Below, piece by piece: positions 1 to 8,695 of a DNA stretch of 64,000 nucleotides (position 1 is the stretch's first letter; the number at the start of each line of letters is the position of its first letter). Both the position numbers and the translations under genes were made by a program. The notes below the pieces were generated by a model. That model was given only the letters and a program-made list of their open reading frames with translations, was not told where the DNA came from and searched no databases. The stretch comes from Sipunculus nudus (taxonomy: Eukaryota > Annelida > Sipuncula > Golfingiida > Sipunculidae), in assembly GCA_026874595.1 (NCBI GenBank), contig CM049310.1, positions 66,542,056 to 66,606,055 of the forward strand, read 5' to 3'.

Positions 1-1225
1 TCGGCATGACCTTCCTGACGGCGTTCCATACAGCCTTCTCGAAGTCCAGCATTATTTCTTGTACGCACGTGGTCGGGGGCAGCAACCCCATCAAGTGTTT
101 GAAAACGTCAACGTAATCCTTTTCACGTTTCCCGGACATCAACACGAACACCAGTGGGACCTGTTTGTAAGTGTCGTTGCGGCGTATGAACACGTGCACG
201 CTGTACAACTGGGTGAAAGGTTGTTTCACGAGCTTGAAGGTGCCGTCCATGTACCACCGTTTCGCTTTGGCGAGCAGTTGCAGCATGTTGCGTGTTGCAA
301 ACACGAGGTGCCTCTTGCCGTCGGTGTGTATGTCACCGTGCAGGAAATCTGTTGGGACGGCTCTTTCTTCCAAGTGGAAGTCGAGGTTCCTGGGGTGAGG
401 AGGTCTCTTGTTCTGTCTGTGCCTGTTTGCTGCGCGTATCAGGTGTTTGGTTTTAGGTATGGCCGTGCAGATTTCGCCGGGTTTCAGGTCCCTGCGTAAA
501 ACCCCTTCCACCACCTCGCCTGCCGGCGCGAACAGGTCAGCTTCTGCCTTTTTCTTTATGCTCCACGATATCTCGGCAGCCCTGTGAGCACCCGGGAGGG
601 GACCGTGTGTGTGGGAATGAATGCCGGGTTGGAAATGGTGTTTGCCGCCTCTTGTTCTTTGCACGACGGAAGCTTGGCAGCGGGCGCGTTTGTTGCGTTT
701 GATGCAGTTCCAGTAGACGACGCCGTTCCTCCGGAATTTCACTGTGAAACTGTACCCTGTATCTGTGAAAAGTTTGTCCTTACCCCGTTTGCTGCCACCG
801 GATACCAAGTGCCATTTTGTCCGGTTCGCCTGATCGAGGGGCGTTTCCTGTTCGGCGTCGGCGTGTTCGTCATCGCTTCCTGTGACCGACGTTTCGTCAA
901 ACACGTCAGGCGTCCCGTAGATGTCTGCAGCGTCACGTTGTCCTTGACCTTGTCCGCTCTTGCTCAGGCACCGAGGCGAGTTCTGTGTTGATCGCGGGCT
1001 CGAGTGGCAAGAGCCAGACAGTACGTCACAAAGGCTGACGTGGAGGTTTTTTTCCTTGTCCGGGCCAGAGGGACTGCTTTCAACGCTGCTGCTGTTTATG
1101 TCGTACAGGGTGACGGAAAGCCTCTGCCTTTTGTTTTTGGGTGATGCTTCTGGCGTTGAGTACGACCGTTTCTTCTGTAACTGCATGTTTTCCGGGTTCG
1201 AACGTCGCTCGCACTGGGTCGGCAT
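1..1225 (-). CDS. FLYWCH zinc finger + MULE-type transposase-like protein, 3' end outside window
   Basis: The first 408 codons of a minus-strand gene are present; it starts at the ATG at 1225, the first after an in-frame TAG at 1249-1251, and runs off the left edge. Residues ~1-150 are polar and acidic. Residues ~155-212 read as a FLYWCH-type zinc finger: C174, C183, then an HSHTH cluster. Residues ~310-408 match a MULE/Mutator transposase core: WYMDGTF with D327, then LDFEKA with D394, 67 residues apart as in that family. The third acidic residue would lie outside the window. Proteins with this pairing are known as DNA transposases and as domesticated DNA-binding regulators. I infer either a captured transposase or a domesticated regulator of the virus. 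The open frame and normal spacing to the next gene argue against debris. Confidence 0.8.
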   Translation of the reverse strand, partial: MPTQCERRSNPENMQLQKKRSYSTPEASPKNKRQRLSVTLYDINSSSVESSPSGPDKEKNLHVSLCDVLSGSCHSSPRSTQNSPRCLSKSGQGQGQRDAADIYGTPDVFDETSVTGSDDEHADAEQETPLDQANRTKWHLVSGGSKRGKDKLFTDTGYSFTVKFRRNGVVYWNCIKRNKRARCQASVVQRTRGGKHHFQPGIHSHTHGPLPGAHRAAEISWSIKKKAEADLFAPAGEVVEGVLRRDLKPGEICTAIPKTKHLIRAANRHRQNKRPPHPRNLDFHLEERAVPTDFLHGDIHTDGKRHLVFATRNMLQLLAKAKRWYMDGTFKLVKQPFTQLYSVHVFIRRNDTYKQVPLVFVLMSGKREKDYVDVFKHLMGLLPPTTCVQEIMLDFEKAVWNAVRKVMP

Positions 1226-1848
1226 GTCATCTGTGCAGGGCAATATTTGCTAATGTGACGGCCCGCATGTCACAACACATGCTGCGAGGCGGTGTCGGTT
1301 GTCATTGGAGCCACTGCTGTGTATGCAAATACTGACCTAGATAACCAGAACATCGTTACGCCCATTCACGTGTTTCAGTGAAGACAGGGATAGTGGCGGG
1401 CAGGGTCGGGGAGAGGAATGGTGAGCGAAACGCATTTAAGGGGTATGACATCAGTTTACAAAAGCTTCAGCCGGGCAATCCGTGTTGCAATAATCAGGGG
1501 AGAGAGAGGGTTAGCGACCTGCTATCTGGATTTGAGCATACATGATCAAACGTTAGACTGTGTTTGCAAATTGTGAGGGGAGGTATTTGCTACGTTCCGT
1601 TCGTACAGACATACATGTTTCAGTCCCATCTTGATTCGCGCAGGGCATCATCAAACCAAACAAACACGTTCAACCAAGTACATATTGTTTATTAAAACTA
1701 ACTAGTAAACGTCAAGAAAAACTGAAACACAAAATACACTGTAACCAATTCAATACATGAATATAATACATGAAAATTTTAACACAAGTCCTTCACACAA
1801 GTCCTTTCACTTACACGCAGCCATTACGAAGCCGGTCAAATGTTTCGA
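1226..1848. other. Intergenic region, no gene seen
   Basis: This 623-base stretch holds no convincing coding frame. It should contain the promoter of the transposase-like gene to the left and the 3' untranslated region of the 488-aa gene to the right. The only clear signal is a minus-strand AATAAA (read as tttatt at 1688-1693), suitably placed after the stop at 1849. Confidence 0.6.
1688..1693 (-). terminator. Poly(A) signal for the 488-aa gene
   Basis: AATAAA on the minus strand, about 155 bases past the stop at 1849. Confidence 0.6.
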
Positions 1849-3315
1849 TCACGGACAGAATGAGGTGCGCCGGGTATCGTTTGGACCCGCGACCAGTCTT
1901 ACAGATTTCGCTTGGACGACGTCTGGTTCTGTTGCAGCTCTCAGTTTCCATACACTTTGATACGTGTGCCCGGTACCTGTGCCAGCCAAACATGTGTTGC
2001 AGCTGTTCGTGCACGCGTAAACCCACTTGCCGTACGGGGTGGCGACGCATCCGACGTTGTACGTTTTTCTTTCAATTTTTGCGTATTGCGTGCGTACGAG
2101 CGTGAACATTCCGGTCGCGGCGTCGCAGTTGGCGAGTTCCAACTCCCATCCCAAGGAGAACCACATGTAAAACAACGTGAAACTAATGAACCTGGCGTTC
2201 CGCAGTGACAATATCTTTTCCTCTGGTATCTCCAGTACGAGCCGGTGGACGTCAGTCTTTTCACTGTGCGTCCTTTTCCCTCTGACTGCGTACATTGTTT
2301 TCTGGAGCTTACATCCGAGCACGTGAACCAGGGCGTTCAGCATGATGTGTGGTTGCTTGTCGTGGTCTGTTCCCTCTGACAAAGCAGGCATATCGGTATC
2401 CAGCTTGGTGGGCATTTGGAAACATTCCCCCATTGAGCGCCAGGTGTCGCACAGGATGCGAAAGATGTCTTTGCGGCGCGGTATTTGTTTTGCCGTCAGC
2501 AGTGATACTTTCGTGCTGACGTGTTTTCCGATATGCAGCATACACACGTTACGAATGTGAACCCTTGACGCCTTGCGAAGCATTGTCTGCGGCGGATCGC
2601 GCACCTGACGTTCGGTGTACCGGTGAGACGTTACATCCACAACGGGCATGCAGCATATCTGTTGGAACAGGTGTCCTTCGTTCGAAATCACGTGTTTCAC
2701 ACACGGTCGGTAAACAGTCTGCGGGTTTGTTTCAGCGGGTTCCCCTGTTTTCGTGTTAAGGATAGGAATCTGTTGTATCTGGTGCACACTCAGTAAACCT
2801 GCTTCCAAGCAGGTCAGGGGCGCGTTTACGGTGTATCCCATGTGCCACAGCAGGTACAGCAGGTACGCAACACCATATTGACCGAGCGCACTGTGATTGC
2901 CAGACAGATCAAAAGTCATCTCACCCTCGGGACCCGTGAACAGCCACTCTATGTCGTGCATCTGACAGATCCCCTCTACGGTTTTCAAGGAGACTCCTGA
3001 TTCCTTCAAGGTCCTGCAGTTGTCGGTGTGTGAAGAATCCAACGTGAACCGCGACATGTCGCGCATCATTGTTTCCCATGTCTCCATACACAGGGGCGAC
3101 GGTAACCGGTGCTCACCGTCTGCACTTGATCTCAGTCTTTCCTGGTCACGCCACATCTGTTGGGTTGACCAGTTGAGTGCTTTGATGAGTACACGTGCTT
3201 TGTTATCGCGAACACGTAAACGCGCAGACATACCCGGTAGCAGTCCTCCTTCCACATCTGCTCTTGAATATATGTTGATCGGAACGAATGGAACACTGTG
3301 CAGACGGTCTGCCAT
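1849..3315 (-). CDS. Unrecognised 488-aa protein
   Basis: An open frame of 488 codons with an ATG at 3315 and TGA at 1849-1851. I do not recognise the family. The composition is that of a soluble globular protein with mixed charge, many Cys and His residues spread along the chain, and no signal peptide or membrane segment. The last ~100 residues are Cys-rich (a NSCNTC cluster near residue 435), which might bind metal, but no standard finger spacing is met. It is the last gene of a minus-strand block that runs from 8619, and a poly(A) signal follows the stop. A virion or nuclear protein is possible, without direct support. Confidence 0.7.
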   Translation of the reverse strand: MADRLHSVPFVPINIYSRADVEGGLLPGMSARLRVRDNKARVLIKALNWSTQQMWRDQERLRSSADGEHRLPSPLCMETWETMMRDMSRFTLDSSHTDNCRTLKESGVSLKTVEGICQMHDIEWLFTGPEGEMTFDLSGNHSALGQYGVAYLLYLLWHMGYTVNAPLTCLEAGLLSVHQIQQIPILNTKTGEPAETNPQTVYRPCVKHVISNEGHLFQQICCMPVVDVTSHRYTERQVRDPPQTMLRKASRVHIRNVCMLHIGKHVSTKVSLLTAKQIPRRKDIFRILCDTWRSMGECFQMPTKLDTDMPALSEGTDHDKQPHIMLNALVHVLGCKLQKTMYAVRGKRTHSEKTDVHRLVLEIPEEKILSLRNARFISFTLFYMWFSLGWELELANCDAATGMFTLVRTQYAKIERKTYNVGCVATPYGKWVYACTNSCNTCLAGTGTGHTYQSVWKLRAATEPDVVQAKSVRLVAGPNDTRRTSFCP

Positions 3316-3582
3316 CCTTTGTCTTGTTGTTGTGGCACCTTGTGCGCACAGTTAGACTTGCAGTAACAAAGTGTCTGATCTGTAACGGCGAACCGGTTAA
3401 ATATGTTCACGGCAAGGACAAACAGGCGGCCAAAACCAGCCAATAGGCGCTCTCAGAAATTGCTCGTCTAAGCATGACCCGCTTGCTGACGTCACGCCGT
3501 ACTTGCACCTGCACGTAGAAAATGTCAGCGCCAATAGCCGTTGCGCAATCTGGCTGGTTCAGGCAAGAATCACCCGTACCCG

Positions 3583-4770
3583 TCATGTGAAATAATGACC
3601 GTCAGCTACGACCTGCACGCAGGAACGAGAGTCCATCGGTCGCCACTTTATGGTTGACACGAGTCGCACTGGCGTGCGGCACTGCGGGCACGGAATGTGT
3701 TCCGTGGTTGCTACTCCTCTCGCTCTGTTGTCTGTATGTACTTGTGCCATTTTTTTGTAACACGCAAGGCACACGTAATGTTCGCACTGGCTGAACACCA
3801 CGTATTCCGCCTGCCCGCTTTTCTTCGGGTGATCGCGTGCAGCTTCCTCACAATTCTCCTGGCAGACGCTGCAAGATAGACGGCATGTCAGCATGCACCC
3901 GTGCCCCATGCGTTTCATAACCCCGTTGAAGATGTCAAGCATTTCATTGTAACTGCAACCGTAACACAAGTCTGATATCAGATGGATCCAGGCTAATTTC
4001 CGTACCTGCCTCTCACAGGTTATCTGGTGTGTCCGCCTGTTCCTGAATACGTGTTCGGTATCGGCGTATGTCTTCAGGACCGCGTTTCTCGCGGCTTTCA
4101 GGTAACTGTTTACTGACGTGCGGAGGTATCTCATTGTATCCTTACGTTGTTTGCGTGGACGATCACTTTCCTCGAAGTGTACGCTGTCTGTGGTACGTTC
4201 ATCAGCGAGGTGTGACACGCCTGGTGTCTCACGCGACATCGTCTTCCAGTAGGTGCTTTGCAAAACCCTCGTGAGAGATAGTTTGTAAACGTCGGCCTCG
4301 TGAACACCCGAAGCGCTCAGCTGCTGCAGGTGTCTGCGGCTTGCTGCCAGGCGAGGGATAAAGTCCGCTTGTTCCGATAAGCTTGCCAGGTACTTCGGTA
4401 CGTGCGGTGTCAGTTCGCCTGTCGTGTATGGAATGTGATTATCGTCACGTGTCACGTCCTGCGGTAATCGCTTCTCGTTCAAGGTTGCTTCCGTTTTTTT
4501 ATCCAACCGACCGAGTTCACGGGTGCCCCACCAAATGAGATGTCTTTCCAGGCTCCACAGTCCCAGTGCGGCGTCTTCGTCGATGGTACGTGGGGTGTCG
4601 GGGTGGACTACATGTGTATGTGCCACAGATGATATCGATTCCGATTCCTCCCGCCTTTGTCTCGCACCGAGAGATTCTCCGTTGCCGGCCTCAGTTCTCC
4701 GTCGTAAGCTGATGGGCGCCAGAGGTTGCAGAGACTGTAACACGTGGTGGTTTAAAACCGACATGCCCAT
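3583..4770 (-). CDS. RING-finger protein, probable E3 ubiquitin ligase
   Basis: A 395-aa frame with ATG at 4770 (a second at 4764) and TGA at 3583-3585. The C-terminal third carries a complete C3HC4 RING: C300, C303, C329, H331, C334, C337, C361 and C364, with the usual CxxC...CxH..CxxC...CPQC layout and a long first loop. The N-terminal 230 residues are polar, rich in Arg/Glu, and unrecognised. RING proteins of large DNA viruses usually recruit E2 enzymes and mark host or viral proteins for degradation; the target here is unknown. The start overlaps the 3' end of the next upstream gene by 80 bases in another frame, which suggests shared transcription. No nearer downstream ATG keeps the full protein, so the overlap is probably real. 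Confidence 0.85.
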   Translation of the reverse strand: MGMSVLNHHVLQSLQPLAPISLRRRTEAGNGESLGARQRREESESISSVAHTHVVHPDTPRTIDEDAALGLWSLERHLIWWGTRELGRLDKKTEATLNEKRLPQDVTRDDNHIPYTTGELTPHVPKYLASLSEQADFIPRLAASRRHLQQLSASGVHEADVYKLSLTRVLQSTYWKTMSRETPGVSHLADERTTDSVHFEESDRPRKQRKDTMRYLRTSVNSYLKAARNAVLKTYADTEHVFRNRRTHQITCERQVRKLAWIHLISDLCYGCSYNEMLDIFNGVMKRMGHGCMLTCRLSCSVCQENCEEAARDHPKKSGQAEYVVFSQCEHYVCLACYKKMAQVHTDNRARGVATTEHIPCPQCRTPVRLVSTIKWRPMDSRSCVQVVADGHYFT

Positions 4771-5482
4771 CCGATTTGCCCATCGTTACTCGTACGTCTG
4801 TAATGACTGCGCCTGTCAGGAGCGACTGCCACGTTTTTAATACTGTCACCTTTGGGGCACGCGTGTCTTCCGGCGGAGTGCTGTTTTCACAAACGGGTGC
4901 ACCTCTCCAGCGGGTCACGGGTCGTGTTGACAATGCCCTCTCCGGGTCTATCAAACCGGTCTCAGGGTTACAGGCATCCAGAGGATGCAGCCGTGGGTAC
5001 AACATCTTCATACACGTTGAAAACCCCCGTCCCTGTCCAACAGCATATTCCGTTTTGCTGATTTCGGCGTCTTCTTTAGCACAGGCGGTTTCTATCGCAC
5101 ACACGGCTGTCCTGTACGCAGCGGATGCGATATGGGAAATATCCGCTTCCCGCTGTTGTGGATTGTATCCCGGGACACCGGTCAACCAGCTGTTGTGTCG
5201 TGCGATAATTTCCCACGTGTACACGAGGGATCCGAAATCGACCGGCGAAGCTGTTAATAACCGGGGGAATACCTGTCGTTTGAACCTCACGAGCGTTGGT
5301 ACGCGGCAGACCGGCATGTGCTTGGCCATATCAAATATGAATATACAATACGCAGTTGTGGCAGGGCAAGGTTTGCACGTTATCGATGTGACACACTTGT
5401 ATATTGCTGTGCACCACCTGAGCAGGCGAGACCTGCGACATGTGCGGTTGGATGTTTCGTTGCGTAAACCGAACAGCGACAT
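4691..5482 (-). CDS. Unrecognised 263-aa protein
   Basis: A minus-strand frame open well beyond 5482, ending at TGA 4691-4693. I place the start at the ATG at 5482 because a TATA-like element at 5543-5550 lies about 65 bases upstream; an ATG at 5527 would sit too close to that box. The product is mixed alpha/beta with several Cys in residues 5-50, no membrane segment and no motif I know. A capsid triplex subunit is one guess on size alone. A plus-strand frame (4776-5588) overlaps it with third codon positions aligned, so codon bias cannot fully separate them. I prefer the minus strand because its neighbours are minus and its charged-residue content looks more natural. Confidence 0.6.
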   Translation of the reverse strand: MSLFGLRNETSNRTCRRSRLLRWCTAIYKCVTSITCKPCPATTAYCIFIFDMAKHMPVCRVPTLVRFKRQVFPRLLTASPVDFGSLVYTWEIIARHNSWLTGVPGYNPQQREADISHIASAAYRTAVCAIETACAKEDAEISKTEYAVGQGRGFSTCMKMLYPRLHPLDACNPETGLIDPERALSTRPVTRWRGAPVCENSTPPEDTRAPKVTVLKTWQSLLTGAVITDVRVTMGKSDGHVGFKPPRVTVSATSGAHQLTTEN

Positions 5483-5542
5483 CTTGCACGTGAGGAGGGG
5501 CACGGCATCTGGAGGGTGTGAAGGCATCTTGTTCACTGGGTG

Positions 5543-5550
5543 CTTATATT
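5543..5550 (-). promoter_or_regulatory. TATA-like element upstream of the 263-aa gene
   Basis: The minus strand reads ATATAAG here, placing a predicted start of transcription near 5515-5520, before the ATG at 5482. Confidence 0.4.
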
Positions 5551-5827
5551 TCTGCAACCCAACTTTTGTATTGGTATTCCTGTTGTAGATGGAGTACTTT
5601 GTACTCTCACGTGACTCTGCATGGTTTAATGCTGCCCGCAGTTTCATCGAATAAATGTCAGAAACATTTAGCTGAAATCCGTTTCCTCTGTCTTCTGTTT
5701 GTGCGCGATGGTGTATGTATTTCATGTTGCGCCCGCAGATATCATATCGACCGCACGTTACATTTCTCAAATAACAAAATGTCAGCTGTGTTTAATAGCA
5801 TACTATTTGTCACGACTAAACGTTGGG

Positions 5828-5995
5828 TCACATTTTCCTACACAACCTGTTGTACGCCACACCGAGTCCAATCATTGTAAAGGTCAGTCCGAACAGTAAA
5901 AAAATCATGGCACCCCAGTAACATTTGCGGAGGCGACGTCCCCGGGCAAGGTACAAAAGGGCTGACACACTCAGGTCGTGCGGCTTACACTGCAT
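5828..5995 (-). CDS. Small tail-anchored membrane protein or exon (55 aa from the only ATG)
   Basis: The frame ending at TGA 5828-5830 has its only ATG at 5995, giving 55 residues. Residues ~30-50 form one hydrophobic segment (WGAMIFLLFGLTFTMIG), followed by a short basic tail, which is the layout of a tail-anchored protein. The frame stays open upstream for about 120 codons, up to the stop codon of the RPA-like gene at 6191, with which it is in phase. That length is unlikely by chance, so the coding part may be larger: either an exon joined to something upstream (a possible acceptor, ATTTCAG, lies next to 6083 on the minus strand) or the product of stop readthrough. Function unknown. Confidence 0.45.
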   Translation of the reverse strand: MQCKPHDLSVSALLYLARGRRLRKCYWGAMIFLLFGLTFTMIGLGVAYNRLCRKM

Positions 5996-6190
5996 CCTTG
6001 GTTTTTTTATCGTGACCTGGCCGACCGGAAATACAAACCGCGCGATGCTCTGGTCGTTAGCCAAACGGGTCGCCCTCAGCACTGAAATCGTGTCACTATT
6101 CCGGGTAAAATGTGATGAACTGTTACACCGTCTTACACGGAGACTGAAAAATGCAGTATTTACAAATATCCCGACCCTTCTCCGTGGAGG

Positions 6191-7327
6191 TTAGTCCTGT
6201 GCGTCGATTGAAAGCCCCAGCGCGCAAATGACGTCTCCGTACAAGTAACAGGACACGTCGGCTGGTGGCACGATTTGTGATATAATTTCGCTGTCGCATT
6301 CGTCGTCCAACGAAAGTTCACAGAAAGGAGGGAGGACTTCGGCGTCCGACAGCATCGACGGGTCGCACCTCAATTCAAATGATGCTCCCTTTTCACAGTC
6401 ACCGTATCTCTCCGTCAGGTGTAATGTGACCTTGCAGAGACCTTCCCATTTTTGTGTGTCGCCTGGGTGTGTTACATGTGTTATTTTCCCGTTGCAGGGG
6501 ACGGCTGCGGGGTTAAAGAATGATGGTGTACGACCGGGAGGCTGCGTGTCATGCTGCGCGTCATCGCCCACGTCACCATACCTGGCAACGAAAAAGTCAT
6601 GAGTTTGTGCGGCTGGTACTATCACAGCGTGCAACGAGAGACGGGGACACAAGCGGTAAGTGTTGTTTCTTTTCGTCAGCAAGGTGTCACGTACGAGGAG
6701 GAGCATGTCCGCTGGTTCTTGCATGTGTGGAAATTGTTCGGGTGGGTCGAACAAGACGCACTCGAAAGATGCCCCTTCCGGTAAAACGGCTGTGAGAGTA
6801 CGTATCTTCCTTTTTGATTTACTAGTTTCAGAATCTTCTATTAGTTGTACGCGACCGACGACTGTTATGTGCTCGTCCACGTGACACTTAAACCGGCCGG
6901 GGGCTGGTATGTCACAGAATGAGGTGCCGTTTTCGTGCTGGTCTTTTGTCAGTAATTCTTTACAGGTTTCTGCTATACGTAACCGCCTCAGATTGAGCTG
7001 TTGAGACGTCAGTTCCGACCAACTGGTAGGCGGATGGTGACGCTCCCACACGAATCCTTTCACACTCAAAACAAGGCCGTTGCAGATACGCTTGAAATTG
7101 CCAGACACACGGTACCATTCTCCGGGTGCCCACTGTTCGATTTGTTGACCATCGGAAACGTTTAACACGACACACGTCCCCTCTGAGTCGTAAACGACGG
7201 CTCGGAAATTCCCACCGGTGCTTGAATACATTGCGACGGTGACAGCAGCGCCGGGAACGCCGGTGTCTAAGTTCGAAATGGCTTCGCATTGAGCCATGTT
7301 ATTGTGTTTCTGTCGCGGATAAGTCAT
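6191..7327 (-). CDS. RPA-like protein with tandem OB folds, candidate single-stranded DNA-binding protein
   Basis: A 378-aa product. The start at 7327 is chosen because its ATG overlaps the TGA of the upstream gene in an ATGA junction; an ATG 60 bases further up would overlap more. Residues ~25-95 read as an OB fold like RPA70 DNA-binding domain A: a beta hairpin ending in a Gly-rich turn, VVYDSEG, then PGEWYRVSG like the 'GKVYYIS' stretch of RPA. Residues ~147-235 resemble domain B: DEHITVVGRV, a variable loop with basic residues, then a VLPEG...VLF strand pair. Residues ~245-378 could hold a third OB fold. Eukaryotic RPA coats single-stranded DNA in replication and repair. I infer that this protein serves viral DNA synthesis. 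It is the second gene after the divergent promoter near 8650. Confidence 0.65.
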   Translation of the reverse strand: MTYPRQKHNNMAQCEAISNLDTGVPGAAVTVAMYSSTGGNFRAVVYDSEGTCVVLNVSDGQQIEQWAPGEWYRVSGNFKRICNGLVLSVKGFVWERHHPPTSWSELTSQQLNLRRLRIAETCKELLTKDQHENGTSFCDIPAPGRFKCHVDEHITVVGRVQLIEDSETSKSKRKIRTLTAVLPEGASFECVLFDPPEQFPHMQEPADMLLLVRDTLLTKRNNTYRLCPRLSLHAVIVPAAQTHDFFVARYGDVGDDAQHDTQPPGRTPSFFNPAAVPCNGKITHVTHPGDTQKWEGLCKVTLHLTERYGDCEKGASFELRCDPSMLSDAEVLPPFCELSLDDECDSEIISQIVPPADVSCYLYGDVICALGLSIDAQD

Positions 7328-8619
7328 TCGAAATGGCAGTGGTCCGCGATGTTTTGAATCATATACAAGCGGTTTGTTATCTGGCACGTCACGTGCGATA
7401 ACCGGTTAGTAAACACGCCCTGTAAAAAACAGTCAGAAGGCAGGTCGTCCACGTACACGCACGGGCCGTCTGGCAGTGCGTCCATTCCCACGCTCAATGT
7501 ATCAGGGTTGGGTGGGTCCTGGTCTACGTCCCATGCTGTTGAACGTGCGATTTCCATGGCGTTCAGGTCGGCGCTGACCAAGTCCGGGTTCCACACGCGG
7601 TTGTGTTGCGCCAACAAGCACAGCATGCACGGTAATCTGACGAGCAGGTCTTCGCAGTGCAGCTGTTCGTTTCTGTCGCCTGACACGAAAGCAAAACGTT
7701 GTGACGGTAACTGGGAGGGATCTCTGGCCTGCTGCAGAAATTCGTACATGAAAAGAACAATGTTGAAACATTCCAGTAAACGAACGTGATTTGTGACCGC
7801 TAAGCTTACGTCGAACAATTTCGCTGGCAGGGCGACAAGTCCACGTGGATGCGAAGTCCCTTGCATACGCGACGACTTCCGCATATACGCTGAGGCGACA
7901 CACGTTGGTAGGGTGCAGCGGGCCTCCGTGTAAACCACCCGCAATGCCTCTGACAAACCCTCTGATACGGGTATGTTCTTGAAGCCGGCGGCATCGACCA
8001 GATGTTCGACTATTCCGCGGCGTGCGCTTAGTGACATCCAACTGTTTGCGTGTTTGAACGTATGGGGAGTTCCAACCACTTGAGCTAAGGGGTTACGGGC
8101 TGCGACACGTATAGCGCACGCCGGTGGTCCTTGGTTGTCCTGTGTGACAGGGCGCAGTTTGCAACGCTGGTCTGTTGAATATTTTTCCCCGTTGCAGTTA
8201 TCAGGTATTTCATCAGGGTTGTCTGGGAAAAGTGAATGTTCCAGTGTCAAAGCTTGTACGCCTTCTTCTTCCACCTTCACGACCATTGGAAGGCTTGTGT
8301 TGGAGTTGGCGGGAACTTCTCGTGCTTTGTGCGTGTTTCCTGGGCATGACACTACCATAAACCCTTCTCTGCGTTCTGAACCGTCAGGTAGACGTGAACG
8401 TGTCCCGTCTTCACGCTTCGACAGTCCTGTCGGGATGATCGACACAGGGGCCCCGAGGTTGTATGAGCATACTGTAAGGGCGCTCTTTATTGCATTGACG
8501 TTCACGTTATCCGAACGTTTGCAACCGGCAGACGCATGGTCATGCGACAGGGTCTGTTCCTGTGTGTTGAATGTGGTCCACGGAGACAGGGGTACAACCC
8601 CGAGGTTTCTGTCCGCCAT
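7324..8619 (-). CDS. Unrecognised 431-aa protein
   Basis: ATG at 8619, TGA at 7324-7326 overlapping the start of the RPA-like gene by an ATGA junction. The first ~180 residues are polar, with several Ser/Thr-Pro and Asn-rich stretches, and look disordered. Residues ~190-431 look folded, with evenly spaced hydrophobics and several Cys. There is no signal peptide, no membrane segment and no motif that I recognise. The junction with the next gene suggests one transcript for both and possibly a joint role in DNA metabolism, which is inference from position only. It diverges from the 879-aa gene with 76 bases between the two start codons. Confidence 0.75.
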   Translation of the reverse strand: MADRNLGVVPLSPWTTFNTQEQTLSHDHASAGCKRSDNVNVNAIKSALTVCSYNLGAPVSIIPTGLSKREDGTRSRLPDGSERREGFMVVSCPGNTHKAREVPANSNTSLPMVVKVEEEGVQALTLEHSLFPDNPDEIPDNCNGEKYSTDQRCKLRPVTQDNQGPPACAIRVAARNPLAQVVGTPHTFKHANSWMSLSARRGIVEHLVDAAGFKNIPVSEGLSEALRVVYTEARCTLPTCVASAYMRKSSRMQGTSHPRGLVALPAKLFDVSLAVTNHVRLLECFNIVLFMYEFLQQARDPSQLPSQRFAFVSGDRNEQLHCEDLLVRLPCMLCLLAQHNRVWNPDLVSADLNAMEIARSTAWDVDQDPPNPDTLSVGMDALPDGPCVYVDDLPSDCFLQGVFTNRLSHVTCQITNRLYMIQNIADHCHFE

Positions 8620-8695
8620 GCCTTATTTGGGTGATCGGAGGCCGATGTCCGGCCTGAGTTGACTTTCACAAAAAAAGAACAATCGGTGAAACACT
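8620..8695. promoter_or_regulatory. Short divergent promoter region
   Basis: Only 76 bases separate the starts of the 431-aa (minus) and 879-aa (plus) genes, so this stretch and the adjoining coding ends must carry both promoters. I see no clear TATA box inside it. Confidence 0.4.

Noticed and set aside
59-991. Plus-strand frames near the left edge
   Set aside because: They lie opposite the minus-strand transposase-like gene, whose motifs (DGTF, DFEKA, FLYWCH Cys/His) are specific.
4776-5588. A 270-codon plus-strand frame opposite the 263-aa gene
   Set aside because: Third codon positions coincide with those of the minus-strand frame, so it can appear open by mirror effect. Its share of Ser, Thr, Ala and Val is inflated as expected for an antisense shadow, and all neighbours are on the minus strand.
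5483-5770. N-terminal extension of the 263-aa gene
   Set aside because: The frame is open but lacks an upstream TATA-ATG combination, and the region contains the TATA-like element at 5543.
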